A DNA stretch of 48,847 nucleotides, taken from Ferruginibacter sp. (GTDB lineage: Bacteria; Bacteroidota; Bacteroidia; Chitinophagales; Chitinophagaceae). The notes beneath the pieces are model-generated. The model was not told the DNA's origin, ran no database searches, and saw only the letters and a program-made list of their open reading frames with translations. Of the stretch, positions 1 to 8,942 are shown piece after piece. The stretch lies in assembly GCA_019638635.1 (NCBI GenBank), contig JAHBTM010000013.1, positions 1 through 48,847 on the forward strand, written 5' to 3'. Every line of letters begins with the position of its first letter. Position 1 is the stretch's first letter. The position numbers and the translations under genes were made by a program.

Positions 1-406
1 TTAAATCAGGTAACCAGCCGATGGTTCCATAACTGGTGAACACGATGTCGTATAACTCAACGGTCTGCTGTAACAAATCGTACACATCGCAACAAATAAA
101 CCGGGCATCAAGCTGCATTTCGGCAGCCAGTTCCCGTGCGGTATCAATGGCCCGGTCAGATAAATCCACTCCGGTAACCTGCGCGCCCATCCGGCAGAGC
201 GATAGAGTGTCTTGTCCGAAATGACATTGTAAATGCAATAACGTTTTACCCTGAATATCTCCCAGTAATTCTAGTTCAATGGATTTTAAAGAGGATTGTC
301 CCGCCCTGAACCCGTCCATATCATAAAACGATGATTGCAGATGTGCCAGCGTTTTGTTGTTCCAGGCTTTACGGTTAATGTGGATGTAGGATACTTCGTT
401 TTCCAT
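1..406 (-). CDS. Class I SAM-dependent methyltransferase, 3' end outside window
   Basis: The minus strand is open from an ATG at 406 to the window edge, giving the first 135 residues. The SAM-binding signature is clear: LLHLQCHFGQDTLSL (about residues 56-70), then GVDLSDRAIDTAREL, which is the motif I glycine region and the acidic residue after strand 2. Such proteins transfer a methyl group from S-adenosylmethionine, but the substrate cannot be told from the fold. The N-terminal part (HINRKAWNNKT) resembles Bacteroidota methyltransferases of unknown substrate. It lies downstream of tRNA-Arg on the same strand, with a terminator-like hairpin between them, so it probably has its own promoter. 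The C-terminal substrate-binding part is not visible. Confidence 0.85.
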   Translation of the reverse strand, partial: MENEVSYIHINRKAWNNKTLAHLQSSFYDMDGFRAGQSSLKSIELELLGDIQGKTLLHLQCHFGQDTLSLCRMGAQVTGVDLSDRAIDTARELAAEMQLDARFICCDVYDLLQQTVELYDIVFTSYGTIGWLPDL

Positions 407-512
407 AATTCGTTCGTGGTGGTATGATGTAGTAAATCTATGTAATGCGTTGAATAATCGGTTCTTCCATCCAATTTTTATTTCGTCTTTTTTTAGCCGC
501 TTATCGATTCAT

Positions 513-546
513 TAAAAAAGCCTCATAAGGCGAACTTACAAGGCTT
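513..546 (-). terminator. Rho-independent terminator after tRNA-Arg
   Basis: Read on the minus strand, the arms AAGCCT and AGGCTT flank a second short stem (TAAG/CTTA) around a five-base loop, separated by a 2x2 internal loop. A run of T follows. The hairpin starts ten bases after the tRNA 3' end and should end the tRNA transcript before the methyltransferase. Confidence 0.7.
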
Positions 547-555
547 CATCCTGTG

Positions 556-629
<74 letters not shown>

Positions 630-641
630 GCTGGAGGGTGG

Positions 642-649
642 CAAAGATA
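642..649 (-). promoter_or_regulatory. -7 promoter box for tRNA-Arg
   Basis: TATCTTTG on the minus strand matches the Bacteroidota -7 consensus TAnnTTTG exactly. It lies 12 bases upstream of the mature tRNA 5' end. No firm -33 element was assigned. Confidence 0.6.
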
Positions 650-737
650 AGTATTTTCATCCTTTTTAAAAGCCGTCAAACAGCCCGTATGTCCAAACCA
701 CCTGTTCCCCTTGTATCTTTAAGCTTTAATTTTTGCT

Positions 738-1412
738 ATGGAAGTTAAAATTCATCCTGAATGGAAAGCGTTGCTCGAAAAAGAATTTGAAAAAACGTAC
801 TTCAAACAAATCACTACCTCCTTAAAAATTGAAAAAACATCCGGTTATACAATATACCCGCCCGGTGCACTCATCTTTAACGCCTTTGATTCCACACCGC
901 CCGACAAGGTGAAAGTGGTGATTATTGGACAAGACCCATACCACGGGCCCGGACAGGCACATGGTTTGTCGTTTTCTGTTCCCGACGGCATCAAACCTCC
1001 TCCTTCGCTGGTGAATATATTTAAAGAAATCTCCGCAGACATTGGCCTCTCCATTCCTCCCGGAATAGGTAATTTATCTCATTGGGCTGCACAGGGTGTT
1101 TTTCTGCTCAATGCATCGCTCACGGTAAGGGCCGGTGACCCCATGAGCCATGCGGCCCTCGGCTGGCATCTGTTTACCAATCGTGTCATTGAAATCCTTT
1201 CAGAAAAAAAAATGCACCTCGTGTTTTTGCTTTGGGGAAAATTTGCGCATCAAAAACAGGAACTCATCGACGAAACCAAACACCTCGTGTTGAAAGCTGC
1301 ACACCCCAGTCCGTTCTCTGCCGACAAAGGCTTTTTTGGTTGTAAGCATTTTTCTAAAACCAATCAGTATCTCGTGCAACATGGAATCACCCCTATCGAC
1401 TGGTCGCTTTAA
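738..1412 (+). CDS. ung: Uracil-DNA glycosylase (family 1)
   Basis: It removes uracil from DNA to start base-excision repair after cytosine deamination or dUTP incorporation. At 224 residues it is the normal length for a family 1 enzyme. The water-activating loop GQDPYHG lies at residues 64-70 (catalytic Asp66). The uracil-specificity and leucine-loop motif HPSPFSADKGFFG begins at His189, the counterpart of His187 in E. coli. The ATG at 738 is preceded by TAATTTTTG, a -7-like box with one extra T. The plsC-type gene starts 15 bases after its stop but has its own promoter box. Confidence 0.97.
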   Translation: MEVKIHPEWKALLEKEFEKTYFKQITTSLKIEKTSGYTIYPPGALIFNAFDSTPPDKVKVVIIGQDPYHGPGQAHGLSFSVPDGIKPPPSLVNIFKEISADIGLSIPPGIGNLSHWAAQGVFLLNASLTVRAGDPMSHAALGWHLFTNRVIEILSEKKMHLVFLLWGKFAHQKQELIDETKHLVLKAAHPSPFSADKGFFGCKHFSKTNQYLVQHGITPIDWSL

Positions 1413-1415
1413 TCG

Positions 1416-1423
1416 TACTTTTG
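1416..1423 (+). promoter_or_regulatory. -7 promoter box for plsC-type gene
   Basis: TACTTTTG is an exact TAnnTTTG match just after the ung stop codon, with only four bases between it and the ATG at 1428. If used, transcription would start at or within the start codon, giving a leaderless or near-leaderless mRNA. Confidence 0.55.
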
Positions 1424-1427
1424 CATC

Positions 1428-2162
1428 ATGGGATTGATAAAAAATATTGTTGGACGCATCTGGGCGCTTTGGGCATTAATATGGTTCATCCTTACTTTCC
1501 TCCTCATCTTTCCTTTCTCCATGATTGCCTATTTAATACCCGACCCCGCAGGGCAGCGGTATTTTATAATTGTTTCCAGGGTGTGGATGCTGATTTGGCT
1601 CCCGCTGGTGGGTTGTCTGGTTCGGGTGAAAGGATGGCAACATTTTAAAAAAAATACCGCATACATTGTCATCTTCAACCACAATGCATTATTGGATGTA
1701 CCACTTTCCGCTCCCTTTGTGCCGGGGCCCAATAAAACCATAGCAAAAGATTCATTTGCACGGGTTCCGTTGTTTGGCTGGTTCTACAGCAAAGGCTCGG
1801 TGTTGGTCAATCGACGGAGTGAACAGAGCCGTAAAAAAAGTTTTCTGGAAATGAAGAACGTGTTGCAACAAGGCATGCACATGTGTATATATCCGGAGGG
1901 CACGCGCAACCGAACTTCCGAGCCATTAAAACCTTTTTATGATGGCGCTTTCAAATTGGCGGCAGATTCGGGGCATGCCATTTTACCTTGTGTAATACAT
2001 GGCACCCGTGAAGCCATGCCGGTTCATAAAACGTTTTTTCTTCTGCCGCATATCCTGCGTATGGAATTCATGGAACCGATATCTCCTGCAGGCCAAACCA
2101 TCGACTCTCTGAAAGAAACAGCGTATATCCGTATGCGTGAGATGTACACAAAAAAACGATAA
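1428..2162 (+). CDS. plsC: 1-acyl-sn-glycerol-3-phosphate acyltransferase (PlsC family)
   Basis: It acylates lysophosphatidic acid to phosphatidic acid, the second acylation of phospholipid synthesis, at the inner membrane. The 244-residue protein has hydrophobic N-terminal segments (about 10-35 and 50-66). The catalytic HX4D motif follows at His85-Asp90 (NHNALLD), then the glycerophosphate-binding EGTR motif at 157-160 (YPEGTRNR). The family is broad, and acyltransferases for ornithine lipids or other lyso-lipids share these motifs, so the exact acceptor is inferred. The start at 1428 fits the adjacent -7 box. Confidence 0.9.
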   Translation: MGLIKNIVGRIWALWALIWFILTFLLIFPFSMIAYLIPDPAGQRYFIIVSRVWMLIWLPLVGCLVRVKGWQHFKKNTAYIVIFNHNALLDVPLSAPFVPGPNKTIAKDSFARVPLFGWFYSKGSVLVNRRSEQSRKKSFLEMKNVLQQGMHMCIYPEGTRNRTSEPLKPFYDGAFKLAADSGHAILPCVIHGTREAMPVHKTFFLLPHILRMEFMEPISPAGQTIDSLKETAYIRMREMYTKKR

Positions 2163-2489
2163 TCATTTCCCCGCTCACCGGCACTCCCCGATACCGTTTT
2201 ACGTACCACAACGTTCAGCCTGTTTTTTTTGCAAAAAGCCCTGCGCGCTATGCGTTTCAATAAACCACTGAACACTGCTTGTATTGCCATCCGCGGAACG
2301 ATGAACGGTGGTATATACTGAAGGGGATGGGCTGCCGGACTGGCACGGAAAGCCCGGTGAAGCTATAGAAGCGCAGGCCCGGTGCCGGACTTGTAATAAA
2401 AGGCCGGTACAGTTGCTGACGTCGGTTACTGAAGTACACAGCCCCAACGTTAAAGCGTATGCGCAATGAACCAGAAAATAAATCTCAAT
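2163..2489. other. 327-base intergenic region, no convincing gene
   Basis: The region lies between the convergent plsC-type gene and lptD. The longest open frames are on the minus strand (about 2257-2466 and 2199-2447). They are arginine- and serine-rich, lack a recognisable domain and read like antisense frames of GC-rich noncoding DNA. The frame at 2257-2466 (containing GLRFYSFTGLSVPV) is the only one that vaguely resembles a beta-barrel strand and could be a relic. No strong terminator hairpin was found. Confidence 0.4.
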
Positions 2490-5135
2490 TTAGAAATCGT
2501 AGAAGTACCTGGTGCGGTTCACTTTCAAATCTCTCAGCATTGATGATTTCGGACTGATGTTGATGGTGAAGAAGCGGAAGCGGCCTACCGGTGAAATGTT
2601 CACCGACATTTGCCAGCAGTGCATTTCGCGCGACAGGTACATGCTTACGGTACCCACTTCCTTGCGAGTGATATTGTAATATCCGTTCATGCCGATTTTC
2701 CAGCGGGGTGTTAAATTCATGGATGCATTCAGGTTCACATCCTGCGTTATTTGTGATGTGAATCCACCCAGCGGGTTTCTGAACCGGCTGTACGTAAGGG
2801 AATATCCTCCATCGATGCTCCACGGTATCGAAAAATCTGCAAACTCACCGGGATTATTGCTCATATACAACGCTTCCTGTTCAAATTCAGTTAAGGGCAT
2901 ACCGCCCATACCGGTCATGGGTAAACGCTGTCCGTTGCCCTGATTGCTGGTGACCCCCTCACCCCCTTTGAACGAACTTTGTAATGAAATGTTGGCACTG
3001 CTCATGGTGCCCAGTGAGAACGGTCGTTTGCGCCATATCAACCGGTCTATTCTGTTACCATCCGCATCGTACTGATACGGATCAAAAATAGCCGATGCCG
3101 TGATGTTGATTTTACTCAGCAAGCTGGTTCGGAAATTCATGATTAAATTACTCAGCTGGAAGGAATCTGCCACCAGATTGTAACTACCGGCAATGCCTAA
3201 CCCATCAATCAAGGAAACCTTTTTCAATTCCGAGTTACTGGTATCGCCTTTTTGCCGCACCTTCATAGATACGTTATTATCTATACTGAAACTGATTCCA
3301 CCAAACTCGCCTTCACCAAACACCCCGGCTATGCGATCGTCGTAATAATAAAACCTCCCGGTAGCACCCGAAGCATTCACCTGTGTACTGTAATAATTTC
3401 TACGATTCATATCAGGTTTATAATTCACAGAAAATGAAGGACGAATCTCATGGCGCATTGCCTGCACCTTGCTGGATTTGCGAAACCCATACATTCCGAA
3501 AATCCGTGTACTGGCAGATAACCCAAACGACATTTCCCTGGCAGTATAAAACCCCTGTTGTGTTACCGTATCTAATTTATTTTCCGCCGCATTCCAGGAA
3601 CGGATCAGTTTTTTCTGATACCATTTTTCCTGATAACTCACGTTGGGGCTTACCTGAAGCGGGCCCAGTGGTGGCAATGATAAAGTAATGGGCACATTGT
3701 GTGTGGCACCCCAAAGAAAATTATCTGCAATCTGATTCATGATACCTCCGGCCGTATCGTAGAAACTGGTGATGCTTCTTGCATTGGTATTTAATGCAAT
3801 ACCCAGGTTTTCATACCAGCGGGTTTTACCAATGGGTTCGGTGCGCCGGAACGGATAAATGGTGTTCACATTAAATGTAACATCGGGCATGTTCAGGTTA
3901 ATGAGTCGCTGGTTGGTGTTCTGATTATGACTGGCGCGAATGGCCACGTTGTAAGGCTTATCTTTCCATACCCGTGAATAGGAAATGGTGGATTGCATCT
4001 GGTTTTGAAAATTCCGCATCGGGCTGTTGGGCACCTGTTCATTGAACTTGCTGCTACCGGCATTTACATTCGCCATGAAGGTTACACCGTGCTTGGCTTT
4101 CAAATCGGCCGTATGGCTCCAGGTAATATTCATATTCCGGTTGCTGACAAAATCCGGATCGCCTTTGAAATTTTGTTTGAACTGTTGGATACGAAAAGAC
4201 AGGTCGCCCCGGTAACGGTATCGTTTATAATATCGCGGACTCACGGAGGCGGTCCACCCTCCGTAAGAATAAATGGTACCCCGAAATACGGCATCCCAGT
4301 TATCACTGAACACGCGGTAATAACCGAGATCTTCCAGTGCCATACCCAATTGTTCATTGGCTGTGAAAGAAGGTGCAATTAATCCGGAATGCCTGCCGGT
4401 GGACATGGGATAAATACCAAAAGGCAGCATGAGCGGCAACGGTACGCCTTCAAATTCTGGATGCACCGGACCGGTAAATGCCATCTTCTGATTTATGAAC
4501 TTAATGCGTTTGCTCACGAAAGCAAAATGGGGTGTGTCGAGGTTGCAAGTGGTGAACCGGCCTTTCAATGCATAAAACACATCATCCGAAACTTTTTTAA
4601 TTTTCTCACCATAGATATACATTTCTCCCTGTTGGGTATAGGTGCCCTTCGTAATCCCTTTTTGTGTGGAGGGATTGAAACGGATGGTATCGCTCTTTGA
4701 GGTGAAATCAGCCTGTTTAAACGTGGGATACGCAATCACTTTTCCGGCAGTATCTTTTTGCAACATGGCTGTTACCATACTCTGTTGCTGATCGTATTCA
4801 ATTTTGGGTGCTGTTAGTTCATTATCCATGTAATTCACCCTCGAATCTTTCCCATAGAGATACATTCTTTTAGAGGGCACATCCAGAATCATGGAATCAT
4901 CGGCATGATATCTTACAGGCGCGGTGATGTCTCGTGTTACTTTAAAATCGAAGGTATCTGTAACAGGCACCAGGGTGGTATCCTTCAATGCCGGTAAGCT
5001 GTCGGCGATTGGTTTCAACGGTGTTTGTGCCAACACATTGCCCGATATGTTTATACAGAATGTTAATAATATCAACACGCATGCACGGGGCCAACCCAAA
5101 CCAATTTTTACATTACCTTTGTAAGCGTGCTTCAT
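2490..5135 (-). CDS. lptD: LptD-like outer-membrane LPS assembly protein
   Basis: This is the outer-membrane beta-barrel that inserts lipopolysaccharide into the outer leaflet. From the chosen ATG at 5135 it has 881 residues. A signal peptide (hydrophobic core VLILLTFCINISGNVLAQ) leads into an OstA/LptA-like beta-jellyroll domain (KRMYLYGKDSRVNYMDNEL and following repeats). A long barrel domain rich in alternating aromatic strands then runs to the final aromatic-ended strand (RTRYFYDF). An upstream ATG at 5192 would add 19 residues before the signal peptide. It is rejected because the -7 box at 5149-5156 lies downstream of it. The gene is divergent from the amidase/MlaD/OstA series, a typical Bacteroidota envelope neighbourhood. 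The LptE partner is not in the window. Confidence 0.92.
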   Translation of the reverse strand: MKHAYKGNVKIGLGWPRACVLILLTFCINISGNVLAQTPLKPIADSLPALKDTTLVPVTDTFDFKVTRDITAPVRYHADDSMILDVPSKRMYLYGKDSRVNYMDNELTAPKIEYDQQQSMVTAMLQKDTAGKVIAYPTFKQADFTSKSDTIRFNPSTQKGITKGTYTQQGEMYIYGEKIKKVSDDVFYALKGRFTTCNLDTPHFAFVSKRIKFINQKMAFTGPVHPEFEGVPLPLMLPFGIYPMSTGRHSGLIAPSFTANEQLGMALEDLGYYRVFSDNWDAVFRGTIYSYGGWTASVSPRYYKRYRYRGDLSFRIQQFKQNFKGDPDFVSNRNMNITWSHTADLKAKHGVTFMANVNAGSSKFNEQVPNSPMRNFQNQMQSTISYSRVWKDKPYNVAIRASHNQNTNQRLINLNMPDVTFNVNTIYPFRRTEPIGKTRWYENLGIALNTNARSITSFYDTAGGIMNQIADNFLWGATHNVPITLSLPPLGPLQVSPNVSYQEKWYQKKLIRSWNAAENKLDTVTQQGFYTAREMSFGLSASTRIFGMYGFRKSSKVQAMRHEIRPSFSVNYKPDMNRRNYYSTQVNASGATGRFYYYDDRIAGVFGEGEFGGISFSIDNNVSMKVRQKGDTSNSELKKVSLIDGLGIAGSYNLVADSFQLSNLIMNFRTSLLSKINITASAIFDPYQYDADGNRIDRLIWRKRPFSLGTMSSANISLQSSFKGGEGVTSNQGNGQRLPMTGMGGMPLTEFEQEALYMSNNPGEFADFSIPWSIDGGYSLTYSRFRNPLGGFTSQITQDVNLNASMNLTPRWKIGMNGYYNITRKEVGTVSMYLSREMHCWQMSVNISPVGRFRFFTINISPKSSMLRDLKVNRTRYFYDF

Positions 5136-5148
5136 GGATGTCAGGGAG

Positions 5149-5156
5149 CAAAAGTA
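5149..5156 (-). promoter_or_regulatory. -7 promoter box for lptD
   Basis: On the minus strand this reads TACTTTTG, an exact TAnnTTTG match, 13 bases before the ATG at 5135. It supports that start and a very short leader. Confidence 0.55.
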
Positions 5157-5224
5157 ACCATTAATGGTTGAATGAAACTGTGAAATAATCAACTAACTAA
5201 CCCCGGAAGTAAACCTAAAAACAC

Positions 5225-6184
5225 ATGCTGAAAAACTCAATTATCCGAAACGGACTTCTGTTTTTTGCACTGCTTATATCTGCCACCCTTCCCGCTCAAA
5301 CCAAGAAATTAAATACCATTATTGTGGATGCCGGCCATGGCGGAACCGATGTAGGAGCGGTTGGCCAGTACGAAGGAAGCCTCAAAGCCCGGGAAAAAGA
5401 CATCACCCTGGCCATCTCTAATAAACTGGTTGCCGAATTACGCAAGCAACTTCCGGATGTAAAAGTGGTGCCCACACGAACCACCGATATCTATCAGGAT
5501 CCTAAAACCAAAGCCAAAATTGCCAACGACAATAAAGGCGATTTGTTTATCAGCATTCATGCGGATGCGGTAAACCTTAAAACCGGTAAACGCCAGATAG
5601 GTACAAAAACGGTCACCAAATATAAAGTTACCTATACCGGCAAAGGCAAAAACCGCAAGAAAAAATCCACCCCTTACAAGGAAGAAGTTCCGGTGTACGA
5701 ATACTATAAAATACCCACTACCCGTAAAGGCACCAGCGTGTATTTATTTGCTGCACATAAAACAGAAGATAAAATCAGAAGCATTAAAGACGGTGACATC
5801 GAAGATTTTGAAATGCATGGGCATGATGATACCACTTCCACTAAAATAGATTTCAATTCTCCGGAAGGAAGGCACATTGCCCAGATTTATGCCAAACGCT
5901 ACCAGGAAAAAAGTGACCTCATTGCCACCCTCGTAAATGAAGAAGTTGCCCGTGTGGGCCGCGAAGCACTGGGCGTGTATCAACGCCAGGTAGGCATCTG
6001 GGTGTTGCAAGCCACTAACATGCCGGCTATTTTGGTGGAAACCGGATTTATTGCCAATTATGAAGATGAACGCTATCTTGTCAGCGAAAAAGGACAGCAG
6101 GAATTGGCAGAAGTGATTACACGTGCGGTGATTCGCTATAAAAACCAACTGGAAAACCCGCAACAAGTACCAGCTAATAAATAA
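5225..6184 (+). CDS. Secreted N-acetylmuramoyl-L-alanine amidase (AmiC type)
   Basis: A zinc amidase that cleaves the bond between MurNAc and the stem peptide, used in daughter-cell separation and peptidoglycan turnover. The 319-residue protein has a signal peptide (LLFFALLISATLPAQ) and an Amidase_3 domain with zinc ligands His38 (VDAGHGG), Glu57 (AREKDI) and the His of FISIHADA, plus the catalytic Glu in VETGFI near the C-terminus. A basic insertion (TGKGKNRKKKS) sits mid-domain, a place where related amidases carry a regulatory helix; its role here is unproven. It is divergent from lptD and heads a same-strand run of envelope genes. Confidence 0.93.
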   Translation: MLKNSIIRNGLLFFALLISATLPAQTKKLNTIIVDAGHGGTDVGAVGQYEGSLKAREKDITLAISNKLVAELRKQLPDVKVVPTRTTDIYQDPKTKAKIANDNKGDLFISIHADAVNLKTGKRQIGTKTVTKYKVTYTGKGKNRKKKSTPYKEEVPVYEYYKIPTTRKGTSVYLFAAHKTEDKIRSIKDGDIEDFEMHGHDDTTSTKIDFNSPEGRHIAQIYAKRYQEKSDLIATLVNEEVARVGREALGVYQRQVGIWVLQATNMPAILVETGFIANYEDERYLVSEKGQQELAEVITRAVIRYKNQLENPQQVPANK

Positions 6185-6272
6185 AAAACATCCTCAGCAC
6201 GTCCCTTTTTAAGGAGTTCTGTATTTTTAACCCCATCAAACGAACGGTATTATTCAATTTTAAATTCATTCA

Positions 6273-7298
6273 GTGAAAATTTCTAATGAAACAAAGGTAG
6301 GTGCCATGCTTGTGGTTGGACTCACCCTACTGATTCTGGGCTTTAGTTTTTTGAAAGGAAATAAACTGTTCAGTAAAGATGTTACACTCAAGGGTGTTTA
6401 TTATGATATCAATGGATTGGCCACTTCTAACCCCGTTACCATCAACGGCATGCAGGTAGGAAATGTTTCAAAAATTACTCCGGCCAAAGACATGCGCCAC
6501 ATTGATGTGGAACTGAGCATCACCAAAGACATCGTAATTCCGGATAACTCTATCGCCATCATTCAACCGAACCCGATTGGCACCACCAGTATAGAAATTA
6601 AACTGGGCGATTCTAAAAATTTCCTGAAAAATAATGGTGTGATACAAACGCAGGCCAACGCCGGTTTGTTTGATGATGTATTGAAAAAGGTAGACCCGGT
6701 GCTGTACGAAGTGAAAAAAGCAGTAGGCTCTTTAGATACGGTACTACGCAATTTCAACACCATCCTCGATTTGAATACTAAAAACAACTTGCGCCATACT
6801 TTTGAGAACCTGAATACTGCCACCACTTCGCTTACTGTATCGGCCGCGTCTATTCAGGCGTTGTTGAACCAACAAACAGGTGCCATTACTAAATCTATGG
6901 AAAATGTGCAATCGGTTACCGCCAATTTAGCCGCAAACAACGGAAAGGTGAGTAGTATCATGAGCAACCTCGATTCTACCACCGCACAACTCGCGCGGCT
7001 TGAATTGAAACGTACTATGGACACCCTGGATGCCGCCATCGGACAACTGAATCAAATCATGGCCAGCATGAATAGTCCGGAAGGCACCTTAGGTAAATTC
7101 CTGAACGACCCACGCCTCTACAATAATTTTGTTTCCACCGCCAACAAGTTGAATTTGTTGCTGGATGATATTCGTGTACATCCTAAGCGCTATCTGAGCA
7201 TTTCGCTGATTGGAGGAAAAGCCAAGGCACAGCCACTCACTACGCCTTTACCGGATACACTCGATGCACCATACATCATTCAAAAGATAAACGACTAA
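6273..7298 (+). CDS. MlaD/MCE-family lipid-transport protein, GTG start
   Basis: MCE proteins form periplasmic lipid-carrying rings or tubes fed by an ABC transporter. The 341-residue protein has one N-terminal membrane anchor (about residues 11-28) and an MCE domain (about 36-120) with GLATSNPVTINGMQVGNV and the PIGTTSIEI strand. A long helical, coiled-coil-like tail continues to about residue 290. The only suitable start is GTG at 6273, right before the conserved KISNETKVG N-terminus. It follows the amidase by 88 bases and precedes the OstA-like gene. No MlaE permease or MlaF ATPase is adjacent, so its transporter partners must lie elsewhere. Confidence 0.9.
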   Translation: MKISNETKVGAMLVVGLTLLILGFSFLKGNKLFSKDVTLKGVYYDINGLATSNPVTINGMQVGNVSKITPAKDMRHIDVELSITKDIVIPDNSIAIIQPNPIGTTSIEIKLGDSKNFLKNNGVIQTQANAGLFDDVLKKVDPVLYEVKKAVGSLDTVLRNFNTILDLNTKNNLRHTFENLNTATTSLTVSAASIQALLNQQTGAITKSMENVQSVTANLAANNGKVSSIMSNLDSTTAQLARLELKRTMDTLDAAIGQLNQIMASMNSPEGTLGKFLNDPRLYNNFVSTANKLNLLLDDIRVHPKRYLSISLIGGKAKAQPLTTPLPDTLDAPYIIQKIND

Positions 7299-7319
7299 AC
7301 AGATGCCGACTTGCCACTG

Positions 7320-8918
7320 ATGAAATATTTTCTATTTTCTTTCCTTGGGTTGATTGCACAACAATCGTTCGCACAGGGAACACCTGCACAAAACCTAACG
7401 GGAGATACTACCCGAAAAATAGAAATCCTCGGTGCCCGGCATTTACGTCAGACAGAACTCCCCAACGGAGATGTACTTCGAACACTAGCAGGCAACGCAC
7501 GGGTGCGCCAGGGGAACACCTACCTGAGTGGCGACAGCATTGTTTTAAACAACACCACCGGCATCATGGAAGTGTTCGGCAATGTACACATCAACGATGC
7601 TGACACTGTAAACACCTACGCACAATACCTGAGGTATGTGGGCAACGAACGGCAGGCTTACCTGAAAAAGGGCGTAAAACTTACCGATGGCAAAGGCACC
7701 CTGTTCACTGAAGACCTTGAGTACAATATCACCAGCGGCATAGCCACCTATAAAAACGGTGGACGCGTACTCAACGGAAACACCGTGCTCACCAGCAATG
7801 GCGCCGTATATTATTCTGATACAAAGGATGTGTATTTCAAGGAAAATGTACAACTCAAAGACCCCAAATATGCTATCTCTGCCGACAGCCTCATGTACAA
7901 CACGGAATTTAAAACGGCACATTTTATTGCTCCTACCCATATTGAAAGTGAAAGCGGAAACATCTTTACGCGTTCAGGCAATTACAATCTTGAAACCGGA
8001 GAAGCCGTATTCTACGATCAGAGTGTATTAAAAGACAGCATCCGATCTGCCACCGGACGCAGCATTGCCATAGATGAAAAGACCGGTATCGTAAACATTG
8101 AAGGCAATGGCAAAGTGGTGGATAGTGCCAATCAGGTGATATTACTGGGTGGACAAATTTTTATAGACCAGAAGAAAAATACTTTTTTGGGCACACGTAA
8201 GCCGGTGATGATTTTCTATCGTGACAACGACAGTACCTACATTGCAGCCGATACATTGTTCTCCGGAATAAAATGGCGCGACACTACCCGCACCATAAAA
8301 CAAACGGTAACGGATACCCTCAATGTGCAGACTTTAGATAAAGCCCCATCCGACAGCATCCGTTTTTTTGAAGCCTTTCATCATGTGCGGATTTTCAATG
8401 ATTCTCTACAGGCCGTGTGCGACAGTCTCTACTACTCAACCGACGATTCCGTCTTCCGGTTATACCAGCAACCCCTGGTATGGAATGGACAAAGCCAGAT
8501 CAGTGGCGATACCATGTACCTCTACACCCAAAACCAACAACCGGATAAGCTGGAGGTATTCTTCAACAGTTTTGTAATAAATCATCCTACACGTGGCATC
8601 TTCAATCAGATTTCAGGACGAACCCTGAATGCATTTTTTGCAGCAGGCAAACTGGATGTGGTGCATGTGCGGGGAAATGCAGAAAGCATTTATTATCCGC
8701 AGAACGAAGACAGTGCCTACACCGGCATGAACCGAAGCAGCGGAGAAAGAATGCAGGTTCAATTTGTAAACCAGGAACTTGAAAAAGTAAAATTCATACA
8801 ACAGGTGAACGGTGTACTGTACCCGATGGACCAGCGACCGGCTGATCAGCAATACCTCAAAGGGTTCCTGTGGCAAGACAACCGTCGCCCTAAACACAAA
8901 CTGGAATTGTTTGAGTAA
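7320..8918 (+). CDS. OstA/LptA-like periplasmic protein
   Basis: A 532-residue exported protein made of OstA-type beta-jellyroll repeats, the fold that carries LPS across the periplasm in LptA and the LptD N-domain. A signal peptide (KYFLFSFLGLIAQQSFAQ) is followed by repeated short strands such as LSGDSIVLNNTTGIMEVFGN, ITSGIATYKNGGRV and FKTAHFIAPTHIES. It is far longer than E. coli LptA (about 185 residues), as is usual for Bacteroidota OstA-like proteins. An in-frame TTG at 7311 would add three residues. The ATG at 7320 is preferred because it begins the signal peptide directly. Role in LPS transport is inferred from fold and neighbourhood. Confidence 0.85.
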   Translation: MKYFLFSFLGLIAQQSFAQGTPAQNLTGDTTRKIEILGARHLRQTELPNGDVLRTLAGNARVRQGNTYLSGDSIVLNNTTGIMEVFGNVHINDADTVNTYAQYLRYVGNERQAYLKKGVKLTDGKGTLFTEDLEYNITSGIATYKNGGRVLNGNTVLTSNGAVYYSDTKDVYFKENVQLKDPKYAISADSLMYNTEFKTAHFIAPTHIESESGNIFTRSGNYNLETGEAVFYDQSVLKDSIRSATGRSIAIDEKTGIVNIEGNGKVVDSANQVILLGGQIFIDQKKNTFLGTRKPVMIFYRDNDSTYIAADTLFSGIKWRDTTRTIKQTVTDTLNVQTLDKAPSDSIRFFEAFHHVRIFNDSLQAVCDSLYYSTDDSVFRLYQQPLVWNGQSQISGDTMYLYTQNQQPDKLEVFFNSFVINHPTRGIFNQISGRTLNAFFAAGKLDVVHVRGNAESIYYPQNEDSAYTGMNRSSGERMQVQFVNQELEKVKFIQQVNGVLYPMDQRPADQQYLKGFLWQDNRRPKHKLELFE

Positions 8919-8942
8919 CTTTAATCATCCAACGCCAACTGC

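Noticed and set aside
5136-5192. Longer N-terminus for LptD from an ATG at 5192
   Set aside because: The promoter box at 5149-5156 lies inside it, and the signal peptide begins properly from the ATG at 5135.
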